Positions 16,767 through 24,851 of a stretch of 64,000 bases of DNA are shown here, in pieces. The first letter of the stretch is position 1; each line of letters starts with the position of its first letter. Made by a program: the position numbers and the translations under genes. The stretch covers positions 340,074 to 404,073 of the forward strand of contig NZ_LMSM01000006.1 of NCBI RefSeq assembly GCF_001428125.1, in the 5' to 3' direction. The stretch comes from Nocardioides sp. Soil774 (lineage in GTDB: Bacteria > Actinomycetota > Actinomycetes > Propionibacteriales > Nocardioidaceae). The notes below the pieces were generated by a model. The model had not been told where the DNA came from. It was given only the letters and a program-made list of their open reading frames with translations, and searched no databases.

Positions 16767-17540
16767 TCAGGGGCGGTAGACGTCCTTGGCCTTGGGCACC
16801 TCGACCTCGACGTCCTCGTCGAACTCCGTGAGCGCGATCGACCCGCCGTCCTGCGCCGACGTCGACTCGATGCGTACGACGTAGTGGGGCGCGTCGCTGC
16901 GCACCCAGGCCAGCTCCTCGTGCTGCCCGCCGGGGCTGCCGCTGAGCTGCACGACGTTCTCGCCATCCACGCTGGTCTCGTCGCCGACGGTGGTGGGCGC
17001 GTCGCCGGACAGGTCGTCGCGACCGCCCTTGCCGCCCTTGCCCTTGCCGCCCTTGCCCTTGCCGGCGTCGTCCGCGCCGAGGTCCACCACCTCGAAGGAG
17101 TCCAGGAACGCCTCGAGGTCGCACGCCTGGCGCAGGCTCTTGTCGTCCTCGAACAGCACCCACGACGTGCTGAGCTCGTCGACCACCGAGTCGGGCAGCC
17201 GGGTGCTGCTCAGCCGGTTGTAGGCGCCCGACTCGCCCTTGAGCCACACGCGGTCGCCCACGCGGCGGATGTCGATGTTGCTCGAGCCGAAGCGCATGGT
17301 CCCCGCACAGTGGCCGTCGCGGTCCAGGCGCAGGTCGATGAAGTACTGGTTGCCCCGCGAGCGCACCTGCCCGGTGAGCCGGACGCTCTGGACGTCCTGC
17401 ATCGCCTCGCTGGCGGCCGCGACGATCGCGTCGCCGTCCTGCTTGGCGAAGTCGGAGGTCGTGAAGTCGTGGTAGACGCTGCACCCGCTCAGGGCGCCCG
17501 CGAGCGCCAGCACGGCGACGGCCGGCGTGGTCCTGCGCAT
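16767..17540 (-). CDS. lipoprotein of LppX/LprG-like character
   Basis: 257 residues with a signal peptide and lipobox (LSGC), so anchored outside the membrane. The body (SVRLTGQVRSRGNQYFIDLR, MRFGSSNIDIRRVGDRVWLK) alternates in the way of the actinobacterial lipoproteins with an LppX/LprG-type half-barrel; that assignment is tentative. Near residues 160-172 a GKGGKGKGGKGG stretch interrupts the domain, a low-complexity insertion that may be a loop. It converges with the kinase gene (15-bp gap). No operon partner. Confidence 0.6.
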   Translation of the reverse strand: MRRTTPAVAVLALAGALSGCSVYHDFTTSDFAKQDGDAIVAAASEAMQDVQSVRLTGQVRSRGNQYFIDLRLDRDGHCAGTMRFGSSNIDIRRVGDRVWLKGESGAYNRLSSTRLPDSVVDELSTSWVLFEDDKSLRQACDLEAFLDSFEVVDLGADDAGKGKGGKGKGGKGGRDDLSGDAPTTVGDETSVDGENVVQLSGSPGGQHEELAWVRSDAPHYVVRIESTSAQDGGSIALTEFDEDVEVEVPKAKDVYRP

Positions 17541-17610
17541 GACTTCTCCCTCGTGACGAGCCGCTCGATCACATCACGCGGGTGCCCGGCGCGCAGGCGA
17601 ACGCAGCAAG

Positions 17611-18288
17611 TCAGCCGAGCAGCTCCTCGACCCACGCGGGCACCAGGCGGGTCGCCGGTCCGTGGAGCGTGCGGGCGAAGTCGGTGGCACCTGCGCTCGG
17701 CTCGAGGTTGAGCTCGAGCGTCTCGCCGCGTGCCCAGTGGACGAAGGCGGCGGCGGGGTAGACCACGCCCGAGGTGCCGATGGAGACGAACAGGTCGCAC
17801 TCGGCGAGCGCCTGCTCGACGAGGTCCATGCCGTAGGGGATCTCGCCGAACCACACGATGTCGGGCCGCAGGGTCGTCGCGTCGCAGGCGGGGCAGGGCG
17901 GCTCGTGCCCCAGCGGGCCGTCCCACTCGTGGCGCCCGCCGCAGGTCGTGCACCACGCCGAGCGCAGCCGGCCGTGGATGTGGTGCACGCGGCGCGAGCC
18001 GGCCCGCTCGTGGAGGTCGTCGACGTTCTGGGTGACGACGAGCAGGTCGTCCCGGAGGGTCTCCTCGAGGCGGACGAGCGCGTGGTGGGCGGCGTTGGGC
18101 CGCACCCGCTCCAGTGCGGCGCGGCGCTCGTCGTAGAACCGCTGCACCAGCGCCGGGTCGTCGGCGTACGCCTCCGGGGTGGCCACCTGCATCGGGTCGT
18201 GCCCGTCCCACAGGCCGCCGGAGTCGCGGAACGTCGAGAGCCCGCTCTCGGCGGAGATCCCGGCACCGGTGAGGACCACGACTCGCAT
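17611..18288 (-). CDS. cobB: NAD-dependent protein deacylase (sirtuin, CobB type)
   Basis: Removes acyl groups from lysines while consuming NAD. Motifs in order: GAGISAESG (8-16), TQNVDDLHERAG (86-97), catalytic H105 in HGRL, zinc cysteines C113, C116, C132, C135, then SIGTSGVVYPAA and LNLEPS for NAD. Tyr52 and Arg55 (FYDER) match the Tyr/Arg pair that gives E. coli CobB and SIRT5 activity on succinyl- and other acidic acyl-lysines. Length of 225 residues is that of the short prokaryotic class III enzymes. Monocistronic; 73 bp from a divergent gene. Confidence 0.92.
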   Translation of the reverse strand: MRVVVLTGAGISAESGLSTFRDSGGLWDGHDPMQVATPEAYADDPALVQRFYDERRAALERVRPNAAHHALVRLEETLRDDLLVVTQNVDDLHERAGSRRVHHIHGRLRSAWCTTCGGRHEWDGPLGHEPPCPACDATTLRPDIVWFGEIPYGMDLVEQALAECDLFVSIGTSGVVYPAAAFVHWARGETLELNLEPSAGATDFARTLHGPATRLVPAWVEELLG

Positions 18289-18361
18289 GCCCCAGTCCTA
18301 CCAGCACCCACCCCTAGGGATGCGGGCCGCATGGCCGGGGCGGCGGCGCTCCGGTAGACAC

Positions 18362-19171
18362 ATGGCCATGACGGACTTGGGAGGGACGTCGGACGCTGTC
18401 GCGTTCGCCGGGGAGTGGGACGGGCCCGTGGTGGCCACGTCGGTGCATGCCGGTCACGAGCTGCGGCCCGAGATCGCCGAGGCGATGGTGCTCGAGGAGA
18501 GCGAGCGCTTCCGCGAGGAGGACCCGTGGACCGACCGCATCGCCTCGGTGGTGCCGGACCGGGTCATCACCGCGCGCTCGCGCTTCGAGGCCGACCTCAA
18601 CCGGCCGCGGCGCGAGGCGGTCTACCGCACGCCGGAGGACTGCTGGGGCCTGGAGGTCTGGCACGGCGGGACGCTGTCGGACGAGCTGTTCGAGGGCAGC
18701 CTCGCGACGTACGACGCCTTCTACGACGCGCTGGCACCCAGGCTCGACGCGCTGGCCGAGCGCGGTCCGTTCGTGCTGCTCGACGTGCACTCCTACAACC
18801 ACCGGCGTGACGGCGCGGACGCCCCGCCCGCGCCGGCCGAGGACAACCCCGAGGTCAACGTCGGCACCGGCAGCCTCGACCACGACCTCTTCGGCCCCCT
18901 GGTCGAGCGCTTCATGGGCGACCTGCGTGACGCCTCCCTCGGCTGCGGGCCGCTCGACGCCCGCGAGAACGTCGCCTTCGAGGGACGCAACCTCGCGTGG
19001 TGGGTCCACGACCGCTACCCGCGCGTGGGCTGCGTGCTCGCCCTGGAATTCAAGAAGACCTTCATGGACGAGTGGACCGGCGAGCTCGACGAGCAGCGGC
19101 TGCGCCGGGTGCAGGACGGGCTCGCCGCGGCACTGCCCGGGCTGCACGACGAGCTGGCGAAGCTGCGGTGA
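18362..19171 (+). CDS. N-formylglutamate amidohydrolase family protein
   Basis: 269 residues of the FGase family, zinc amidohydrolases related to zinc carboxypeptidases that release glutamate from N-formylglutamate. Visible family features are the N-terminal VHAGHELRPEI (metal-site histidine and glutamate), SRFEADLNRPR, LLDVHSYNHRRDG and ALEFKKTFMDEWTGELD. No histidine-degradation genes are nearby, so a role in Hut catabolism is unlikely. ATG 18362 or 18368 may be used. Its stop overlaps the next gene's start by 4 nt (GTGA), so it belongs to the DUF1704/ATP-grasp operon. True substrate may be another N-acyl amino acid or peptide. Confidence 0.85.
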   Translation: MAMTDLGGTSDAVAFAGEWDGPVVATSVHAGHELRPEIAEAMVLEESERFREEDPWTDRIASVVPDRVITARSRFEADLNRPRREAVYRTPEDCWGLEVWHGGTLSDELFEGSLATYDAFYDALAPRLDALAERGPFVLLDVHSYNHRRDGADAPPAPAEDNPEVNVGTGSLDHDLFGPLVERFMGDLRDASLGCGPLDARENVAFEGRNLAWWVHDRYPRVGCVLALEFKKTFMDEWTGELDEQRLRRVQDGLAAALPGLHDELAKLR

Positions 19172-20343
19172 GCACCGACGACGACCCGGGCCTCAGCCCC
19201 TCCGACCTGGCGGTCGACCACCGGCTCGCGCTGCTCGCCCAGAGCTTCCGCTTCCTGCTCGACATCACCCCGGTCGACGCCGACGACCTGCGCGACGACT
19301 TCCTGGAGGGTCGCGAGCCGGAGCCCGACTTCACCTATCGCGAGCTCGACGCCGACCCCGCGGTGGTGCGCGCCGAGCTCGAGGCGATCGACCTCGGCGA
19401 GGTGGAGGACCCGGTGCTCGGCCAGCTGCTGCGCGCCAAGCACCGCGAGATGGAGCTCCAGCTCGACATGCTGGAGGCCCGTGACACCGACGACTTCCTG
19501 CCGCTGAGCGTGGAGCTCTACGGCGGTGTGTCGCCGAGCCTGCGCCGGCAGGCCGAGGAGCTCCTGGTGGGCATCACCCGCACCGAGCCCACCGACGAGG
19601 CGCTGGACGCCGAGGCGTTCCTCGCGCTGGCCGAGGAGGAGATCGCGCACTACCGCGCCGAGGACCCCGACCTCGCCATGCACGCCGAGGTCCGCGTCGA
19701 CGTCAACGGCGTGATGGTCTCGGGCGACACGCTGCTCATCGGGCCGGAGACCAAGGTGCAGCGCTCGCGCGCCCGCGCCCTGCTCCACCACGAGGTCGGC
19801 ACCCACCTCGTCACCCAGGCCAACGGCAGCCACCAGCCGATCAAGGTGCTCGGCGTCGGGCTCGCGGGCTACGACGAGACGCAGGAGGGCCTCGCCGTCC
19901 TCGCCGAGATCGCGTGCGGCGGGCTCACCGCCTTCCGCCTGCGCCAGCTCGCCAGCCGGGTCGTCACCGTGCACCGGATGATCGGCGGCGCCACCTTCGC
20001 CGAGGCCCACGAGGCCCTGGTCGCCGACGACTTCCCTCCCCACAGTGCGTGGACGACGGTGATGCGCGTCTACCGCTCGGGCGGCATGACCAAGGACGCG
20101 ATCTACCTGCGCGGCCTCGTCGAGCTGCTCGAGCACCTCGGCGCGGGCGGCGGGCTCGACCAGCTCTGGCTGGGCAAGTTCTCGCTGCGCGACCTGCCGC
20201 TCATCGGCGACCTGCAGTCGCGCGGGCTGCTGCGAGCACCCCGCGTCCTGCCCCGCTACCTGCACGACCCGGCGACCACCGCCAACCTGGCCCGCGCGGC
20301 CGGGACCGAAGATCTCGGCACACTGCTGGAGGCACCCGCATGA
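19168..20343 (+). CDS. DUF1704 zinc metallopeptidase-like protein (QEGLA motif, MATCAP-related)
   Basis: 391 residues. A HEVGTH motif (H208-E209-x3-H213) and the downstream glutamate-rich ETQEGLAVL (QEGLA at 239-243) define the DUF1704 gluzincin-like peptidases; prokaryotic members are often labelled 'flavohemoglobin expression-modulating QEGLA motif protein', and the animal relatives (MATCAP) remove C-terminal residues from proteins. No signal peptide, so cytosolic. GTG 19168 overlaps the upstream stop, and its own stop overlaps the ATP-grasp start (ATGA). Peptide or protein C-terminal trimming is inferred from the family; the substrate is unknown. Confidence 0.85.
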   Translation: MSTDDDPGLSPSDLAVDHRLALLAQSFRFLLDITPVDADDLRDDFLEGREPEPDFTYRELDADPAVVRAELEAIDLGEVEDPVLGQLLRAKHREMELQLDMLEARDTDDFLPLSVELYGGVSPSLRRQAEELLVGITRTEPTDEALDAEAFLALAEEEIAHYRAEDPDLAMHAEVRVDVNGVMVSGDTLLIGPETKVQRSRARALLHHEVGTHLVTQANGSHQPIKVLGVGLAGYDETQEGLAVLAEIACGGLTAFRLRQLASRVVTVHRMIGGATFAEAHEALVADDFPPHSAWTTVMRVYRSGGMTKDAIYLRGLVELLEHLGAGGGLDQLWLGKFSLRDLPLIGDLQSRGLLRAPRVLPRYLHDPATTANLARAAGTEDLGTLLEAPA

Positions 20344-21380
20344 AGATCGGATTCGTCGTCAACGACATCGAGACGGAGAAGGCGGAGTACACCACCAACC
20401 GCCTGGCCATGGCGGCCAAGGAGATGGGCCACGAGGCCTGGTACATGGGCATCGGCGACTTCGCCTACGAGCCCGACGGCTCCCTGAGCACCAAGGCCCG
20501 CGCCGGGCACGCCAAGTCGTACCGCTCCCTCGAGCGCCACATGTCCGACGTGAAGCGTCCCGACGTCGAGGAGCTCATCGGGATGGACGAGTTCGACGTG
20601 GTGATGCTGCGCAACGACCCGGCCGACGACGCCGAGAGCGACCCGTGGCGCAACAACGCGGGCGTCGCGTTCGGCCAGCTCATCGCCTCCAGCGGCGTGC
20701 TGGTGGTCAACGACCCCACCAGCCTGGCCAACGCCCTGTCCAAGGCCTACTTCCAGCACTTCCCCGAGATCGTGCGACCCCGCACGCTGATCTCGCGCGA
20801 CGAGGACATGATCGAGGAGTTCATCACCGACCTCGGCGGCAAGGCGGTGCTAAAGCCGCTGCAGGGCTCCGGCGGCGCCGGGGTCTTCCTGATCGACCGC
20901 AAGGAGGCGCCCAACCTCAAGCAGATCATCGAGGCGATCTCGCGCGACGGCTACGTCGTGGCCCAGGAATACCTCCCCGAGGCAGCCAAGGGCGACGTGC
21001 GGATGTTCGTGATGAACGGCCAGCCGCTGATGGTGGACGGCAAGTACGCCGCCTTCCGCCGTACGCCGTCGACCAAGGACATCCGCTCCAACATGTCCGC
21101 CGGCGGCAAGGCCGAGAAGGTCGCGGTCACCGACGAGATGCTCGAGATGGTCGAGGTGGTGCGACCCAAGCTGGTCGCCGACGGGATGTTCCTCGTCGGG
21201 CTCGACATCGTGGGCGACAAGCTCATGGAGATCAACGTGTTCAGCCCCGGTGGCCTCGGCAGCGCGCAGGCGCTGTCGGAGGTCAACTTCGCCCCCGCGG
21301 TCATCGGCGAGCTCGAGCGCAAGGTCAACATCCGCAAGCACTACCCGGAGATCGACAACCACACGCTCGCGACGAGCTGA
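20340..21380 (+). CDS. glutathione-synthetase-like ATP-grasp ligase
   Basis: 346-residue ATP-grasp protein that should join a carboxylate to an amine with ATP. The N-terminal pre-ATP-grasp domain begins MKIGFVVNDIETEKAEYTTN. The ATP-grasp core has KAVLKPLQGSGGAGVFLIDR (nucleotide-binding Lys and Gly loop), VVAQEYLPEAAKGDVRMFVM, and the metal-binding ending FLVGLDIVGDKLMEINVFSPGG. It is close to bacterial GshB, but this lineage makes mycothiol rather than glutathione and no GshA is nearby, so the product is probably a different peptide bond. Last gene of the three-gene overlapping operon. Confidence 0.87.
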   Translation: MKIGFVVNDIETEKAEYTTNRLAMAAKEMGHEAWYMGIGDFAYEPDGSLSTKARAGHAKSYRSLERHMSDVKRPDVEELIGMDEFDVVMLRNDPADDAESDPWRNNAGVAFGQLIASSGVLVVNDPTSLANALSKAYFQHFPEIVRPRTLISRDEDMIEEFITDLGGKAVLKPLQGSGGAGVFLIDRKEAPNLKQIIEAISRDGYVVAQEYLPEAAKGDVRMFVMNGQPLMVDGKYAAFRRTPSTKDIRSNMSAGGKAEKVAVTDEMLEMVEVVRPKLVADGMFLVGLDIVGDKLMEINVFSPGGLGSAQALSEVNFAPAVIGELERKVNIRKHYPEIDNHTLATS

Positions 21381-21395
21381 TCGCCTGGACCTGCT

Positions 21396-21431
21396 GGTCG
21401 AGGAAGGCGCCTCGGCGCCTGTCACGAGACC
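21396..21431. repeat. short REP-like inverted repeat
   Basis: GGTCGAG at the left end faces GAGACC at the right, with GGCGCC (21406-21411) and GGCGCC (21414-21419) in the middle. Dispersed elements with GGTC...GACC ends are common in Nocardioidaceae genomes. It lies in the 69-bp gap between convergent genes and could also act as terminator. Confidence 0.5.
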
Positions 21432-21449
21432 CGGCCAGCCGGGTCGGGC

Positions 21450-22610
21450 TCAGGCGACGCCCGCGGCCGCGCGACGGGCGTACGCCCAGCCCGGTCGACG
21501 CAGGAGGGACGACCAGCGGTCGTGCCAGGAGTCCGCGGTGGCGACGTCGGCGGCGATGTCGGTCCACTCTTGGGTCGCGACGCGCAGCGGGTTGAACGTG
21601 TCGATGTTGGACGTGAGGCCGTAGACCACGGGCTCGTCCTCCTCCTCGAACGTGCCGAACAGGCGGTCCCAGAGGATCAGGATGCTGCCGTGGTTGCGGT
21701 CGAGGTAGTCGCGGTTGGAGCCGTGGTGCACCCGGTGGTGCGACGGGGTGTTGAAGACCTTCTCCACCCAGCCGAGCCGCTGGATCGCCTCGGTGTGGAT
21801 CCAGAACTGGTAGATCAGGTTGATGCCGCGGGCCTGCTCGATGAGCGCGGGTCGTACGCCGGCCAGCGCGAGCAGGCCGTAGGGCACGGTCAGCGTGACG
21901 CCCTCGGCGACCGGCTGCCGCAGCGCGGTCGAGAGGTTGTAGCGCTCGCTGGAGTGGTGGACCGAGTGCACGGCCCAGAGCCAGCGGCTCTCGTGGCTGA
22001 GGCGGTGGTTCCAGTAGTAGATGAAGTCCCAGCCCAAGATCGCCGCCACGATCGCCCACCGGCCCGTGCCGAGATCGAGTGGTGAGCAGGCGTGGAGCCG
22101 CCTGCCCGAGGTCATCGCCGCCCAGGTCGTCGAGGTGATCAGGGCGGTCGAGGCGACTGCGCTGACCGCGAGCGCGCCGTGCGCCTTGCGCAGCACCGGA
22201 GGTGTGCGGTCCGCGGCGGCCGTCGCCGGGCCGAGGCGGATCTCGGCGAGATCGTCCTGCACCGCACGCACCTGCGCCGGCACGGTCTGGGGATCGGGCA
22301 GCCGGCCGTCGCGAAGCCGACGGCGTACGACGTCGCCCACCGTGGTCAGCACGGCGGTGGCCGCACCCACCGCGAGCAGCGCGCGGCCGTGCCGGCCGAC
22401 GCCGGGGGTGACCGGGTCGAGCAGCCGGCGCGCGACGTAGGGCGCGGCGAGGCTGCCGACACCCATGCTCAGGCTCGCGACGGTGTCGGCGAGCTGGTAG
22501 TCACCGGCGCGGGTGCCGGGCGCGACCGGGTGCGTGCGCTGCCAGGCGTACTCGGCGGCCATGGCGCCGATGAACGCGGGGATGGCCGCGACGGTGAGGT
22601 CGATCTTCAT
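21450..22610 (-). CDS. sterol desaturase / fatty acid hydroxylase family protein
   Basis: Di-iron membrane oxygenase of 386 residues. Three histidine boxes are complete: HRLSH (202-206), HSVHH (215-219) and HHRVHH (291-296). Hydrophobic helices lie at about 5-20, 42-60, 76-92, 145-165, 185-200 and 240-255. The N-terminal 180 residues before the first box are longer than in the minimal family and include a linker with RAVQDDLAEIRL. Substrate unknown: carotenoid, sterol-like lipid or fatty acid are the family's options. It starts 19 bp from the divergent HEAT-like gene, with a palindrome between. Confidence 0.88.
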   Translation of the reverse strand: MKIDLTVAAIPAFIGAMAAEYAWQRTHPVAPGTRAGDYQLADTVASLSMGVGSLAAPYVARRLLDPVTPGVGRHGRALLAVGAATAVLTTVGDVVRRRLRDGRLPDPQTVPAQVRAVQDDLAEIRLGPATAAADRTPPVLRKAHGALAVSAVASTALITSTTWAAMTSGRRLHACSPLDLGTGRWAIVAAILGWDFIYYWNHRLSHESRWLWAVHSVHHSSERYNLSTALRQPVAEGVTLTVPYGLLALAGVRPALIEQARGINLIYQFWIHTEAIQRLGWVEKVFNTPSHHRVHHGSNRDYLDRNHGSILILWDRLFGTFEEEDEPVVYGLTSNIDTFNPLRVATQEWTDIAADVATADSWHDRWSSLLRRPGWAYARRAAAGVA

Positions 22611-22614
22611 CCGG

Positions 22615-22633
22615 GCATTGTGCCGGACAATGC
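22615..22633. promoter_or_regulatory. palindrome between divergent genes
   Basis: GCATTGT (22615-22621) and ACAATGC (22627-22633) form a perfect 7-bp inverted repeat with a 5-bp spacer. It fills the gap between the two divergent starts and covers the ATG at 22630. Confidence 0.4.
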
Positions 22634-23301
22634 GGACCGTGAACCTCGACGAGATCGACTGGTCGGCCGTTCAGGGCGCCTACGGCCCGGCGACGTCGGT
22701 GCCGACGTTGCTGCACCAGCTGGCGAGCTCGTCGCCTGGCGAGCGCTCCGAGGCGATCGACGAGCTCTGGGGATGCCTGTGCCACCAGGGGACCGTCTAC
22801 CAGGCCTCGGCGCTCGCCGTCCCGTTCCTGTTCGACGCCGCCAAGGCGCCCGGGCTCCCACGAACCGAGCGCAACCTGCTGCTGGCCCTGGTGGTGCACA
22901 TCGGCCTGGGCGAGGACACGACCTGGGAGGGCTACACGCCGTGGGCGGTCGTGCAGGACTGTGCCCAGGCCGTCCGGGGACTGATGCCCGAGCTGGTCGG
23001 CTGGGCACGGGACGGCTCGCTCGAGGCGCGCACGTGGACCCTCGTCGCAGCCGCGCAGCACCCCGACGCCTGGGCCTCGCTCGGAGTCGACGCGTCCGAG
23101 CTGATGGCGGACACCGATCCCGCTGTCGCGGACCTTGTCCGGCACGCAGTGTCAGGGAGCATCCCCGAGCAGTCCGTCCTCGACGACGTGCTCTCGGACG
23201 CCGACCTGCGCGACTACTTCGAGGAAGTCGTCTCCGGTCTCCCGCCTCACCAGTGGGCCCGGCGCCTCGTCGTCGAGCTCGCCGTCGCGGAGCGGCTGTA
23301 G
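22630..23301 (+). CDS. HEAT-repeat-like protein of unknown function
   Basis: 223 residues, all helical by appearance, soluble. Repeated helix pairs (LLHQLASSSPGERSEAIDEL, CLCHQGTVYQASALAVPFLF, LEARTWTLVAAAQHPDAWAS) suggest HEAT-type repeats; similar actinobacterial proteins are annotated only as HEAT repeat proteins. The WGCLCHQGTVYQAS segment is typical of that group. ATG 22630 lies inside the palindrome; GTG 22639 is an alternative that would leave the palindrome free. No catalytic motif visible; a protein-binding role is the most that can be said. Confidence 0.65.
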   Translation: MRTVNLDEIDWSAVQGAYGPATSVPTLLHQLASSSPGERSEAIDELWGCLCHQGTVYQASALAVPFLFDAAKAPGLPRTERNLLLALVVHIGLGEDTTWEGYTPWAVVQDCAQAVRGLMPELVGWARDGSLEARTWTLVAAAQHPDAWASLGVDASELMADTDPAVADLVRHAVSGSIPEQSVLDDVLSDADLRDYFEEVVSGLPPHQWARRLVVELAVAERL

Positions 23302-23321
23302 CACCGACGAAGTCGGGAGGC

Positions 23322-24257
23322 TCAGTAGTACCAGGGGTAGGGCGACCAGTCGGGCTCGCGCTTCTCGAGGAACTGGTCGCGGCCCTCCTGCGCCTCGTCG
23401 GTCATGTAGGCCAGGCGCGTGGTCTCGCCGGCGAAGAGCTGCTGGCCGACGAGGCCGTCGTCGAGGAGGTTGAACGAGTACTTCAGCATCCGCTGGGCAG
23501 TTGGGGACTTGCCGTTGATCTTGCGGCCCCACTCCAGTGCCTCGCGCTCGAGGTCGGCGTGGTCGACGACGCGGTTGACCGCGCCCATGCGGTGCATGGT
23601 CTCGGCGTCGTACTCGTCACCGAGGAAGAAGATCTCGCGGGCGAACTTCTGGCCGACCTGCTTGGCGAGGTAGGCCGAGCCGTAGCCGCCGTCGAAGGAG
23701 CCCACGTCGGCGTCGGTCTGCTTGAAGCGCGCGTGCTCGCGGCTGGCGAGGGTGAGGTCGGCGACCACGTGCAGGCTGTGCCCACCGCCGGCGGCCCAGC
23801 CGGGCACGACGCAGATGACGACCTTCGGCATGAAGCGGATGACTCGCTGGCACTCGAGGATGTGCAGGCGCGCGAGCTTGGCCTTGTCGATGGGGTTGGG
23901 GTCGGCTCCGGCGTCGGTGTGGCCGTCGGTCTCGTACTGGTATCCGGCGCGACCTCGGATCCGCTGGTCGCCGCCGGTGCAGAAGGCCCACTTGCCGTTC
24001 TTCGCGCTGGGGCCGTTGCCGGTGAGGATCACGCAGCCGACGTCGGCGGACATCCGGGCGTGCTCGAGGGTGCGCAGCAGCTCGTCGACCGTGTGCGGCC
24101 GGAAGGCGTTGAGCACGTCGGGGCGGTCGAAGGCGATCCGGACGGTGCCGTGCTCGCGGGCGCGGTGGTAGGTCAGGTCGGTGAGGTCGTCGAAGCCGGG
24201 CACGACGTCCCAGGCCTCGGGGTCGAAGATCTCGCTGACGCCCTCGATCGAGCTCAT
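23322..24257 (-). CDS. menB: 1,4-dihydroxy-2-naphthoyl-CoA synthase
   Basis: Crotonase-fold enzyme that closes the second ring in menaquinone biosynthesis. 311 residues; the N-terminal TYHRAREHGTVRIAFDRPDVLNAFRPHTVDEL is the MenB signature, followed by GNGPSAKNGKWAFCTGGDQ, VVPGWAAGGGHSLHV (oxyanion hole) and the catalytic-loop aspartate in DADVGSFDGGYGSAYLA. The C-terminus ends SPYPWYY, as in other actinobacterial MenB. Its ATG sits inside the 43-bp repeat. No other men genes occur in the window. A divergent F420-type oxidoreductase starts 139 bp away. Confidence 0.95.
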   Translation of the reverse strand: MSSIEGVSEIFDPEAWDVVPGFDDLTDLTYHRAREHGTVRIAFDRPDVLNAFRPHTVDELLRTLEHARMSADVGCVILTGNGPSAKNGKWAFCTGGDQRIRGRAGYQYETDGHTDAGADPNPIDKAKLARLHILECQRVIRFMPKVVICVVPGWAAGGGHSLHVVADLTLASREHARFKQTDADVGSFDGGYGSAYLAKQVGQKFAREIFFLGDEYDAETMHRMGAVNRVVDHADLEREALEWGRKINGKSPTAQRMLKYSFNLLDDGLVGQQLFAGETTRLAYMTDEAQEGRDQFLEKREPDWSPYPWYY

Positions 24258-24294
24258 GCACGTACTCGCTTCGCTCCGTGCGCGCACGAGGCAC
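24252..24294 (-). repeat. 43-bp repeat, copy 2, spanning the menB start
   Basis: Matches 11044-11086 with one change (T to C on the plus strand at the 36th base). On the minus strand the arm becomes CTCGTGC, which as RNA still pairs with GCATGAG through a G-U wobble. The start codon of menB lies in the second arm, exactly as in copy 1. Confidence 0.7.
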
Positions 24295-24395
24295 CTTGCA
24301 CTCGGTACTGGATGATTCGCTCGATCGCACTCATGTGCGCACCGTATCCATCCTGCGGCTGGAAGATCGCCGCGGCCCGTGCTGTTGTGCCGGGC

Positions 24396-24836
24396 ATGAC
24401 CTTGACTGGAACCTACGTCCCGAGCACGTCCGACTGGGTGCGCGAGCAGGTGGAGGCCTACGAGGCCTCCGACGGCCGCGAGGCCTCGACCCTGCCGGGC
24501 ACCGACTACCCGATCGTCGTCGTCACCTCGGTCGGCGCGAAGTCCGGCAACCTCCGCAAGAACCCGGTGATGCGGGTCGAGCGCGACGGCGCCTACCTCG
24601 CGGTCGCCTCCAAGGGCGGCGCCCCGGAGAACCCGGAGTGGTACCACAACTTCGTGGCCCACCCCGAGGTCGAGCTCCAGGACGGCGCGGAGAAGCACAC
24701 CTACCGCGTCCGCGAGCTCGCGGGCGAGGAGCGCGAGGACTGGTGGCAGCACGCGGTGGCCACGTGGCCGACCTACGCGTCGTACGCCGAGAAGACCGAC
24801 CGGCTCATCCCGCTGTTCCTGCTCGAGCGCGCCTGA
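24396..24836 (+). CDS. deazaflavin (F420)-dependent nitroreductase family protein
   Basis: 146-residue split-barrel protein of the Ddn/FDOR family, which uses reduced F420 to reduce nitro compounds, quinones or other substrates. Family landmarks: VVTSVGAKSGNLRKNPVMRV (F420 phosphate-binding turn), YLAVASKGGAPENPEWYHNF and VAHPEVELQDG. ATG 24396 gives the standard N-terminus. It stands alone between the divergent menB and the convergent small acidic gene. Ddn relatives can reduce menaquinone, which fits its position near menB but is only suggestive. Confidence 0.9.
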   Translation: MTLTGTYVPSTSDWVREQVEAYEASDGREASTLPGTDYPIVVVTSVGAKSGNLRKNPVMRVERDGAYLAVASKGGAPENPEWYHNFVAHPEVELQDGAEKHTYRVRELAGEEREDWWQHAVATWPTYASYAEKTDRLIPLFLLERA

Positions 24837-24851
24837 CCTGGTCCGTCCGGG

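Noticed and set aside
18362..19171. Assignment of the FGase-like gene to histidine degradation (hutG)
   Set aside because: No hutH, hutU or hutI nearby and it is translationally coupled to a peptidase and an ATP-grasp ligase.
20340..21380. Annotation of the ATP-grasp gene as true glutathione synthetase
   Set aside because: The lineage is expected to use mycothiol and no GshA is in the window; similarity to GshB alone does not fix the substrate.
22092..24836. Long open frame of about 900 codons on the plus strand
   Set aside because: It runs antisense through the sterol-desaturase-like gene and menB; only the last 146 codons (Ddn-like protein) have protein character. High GC keeps antisense frames open.
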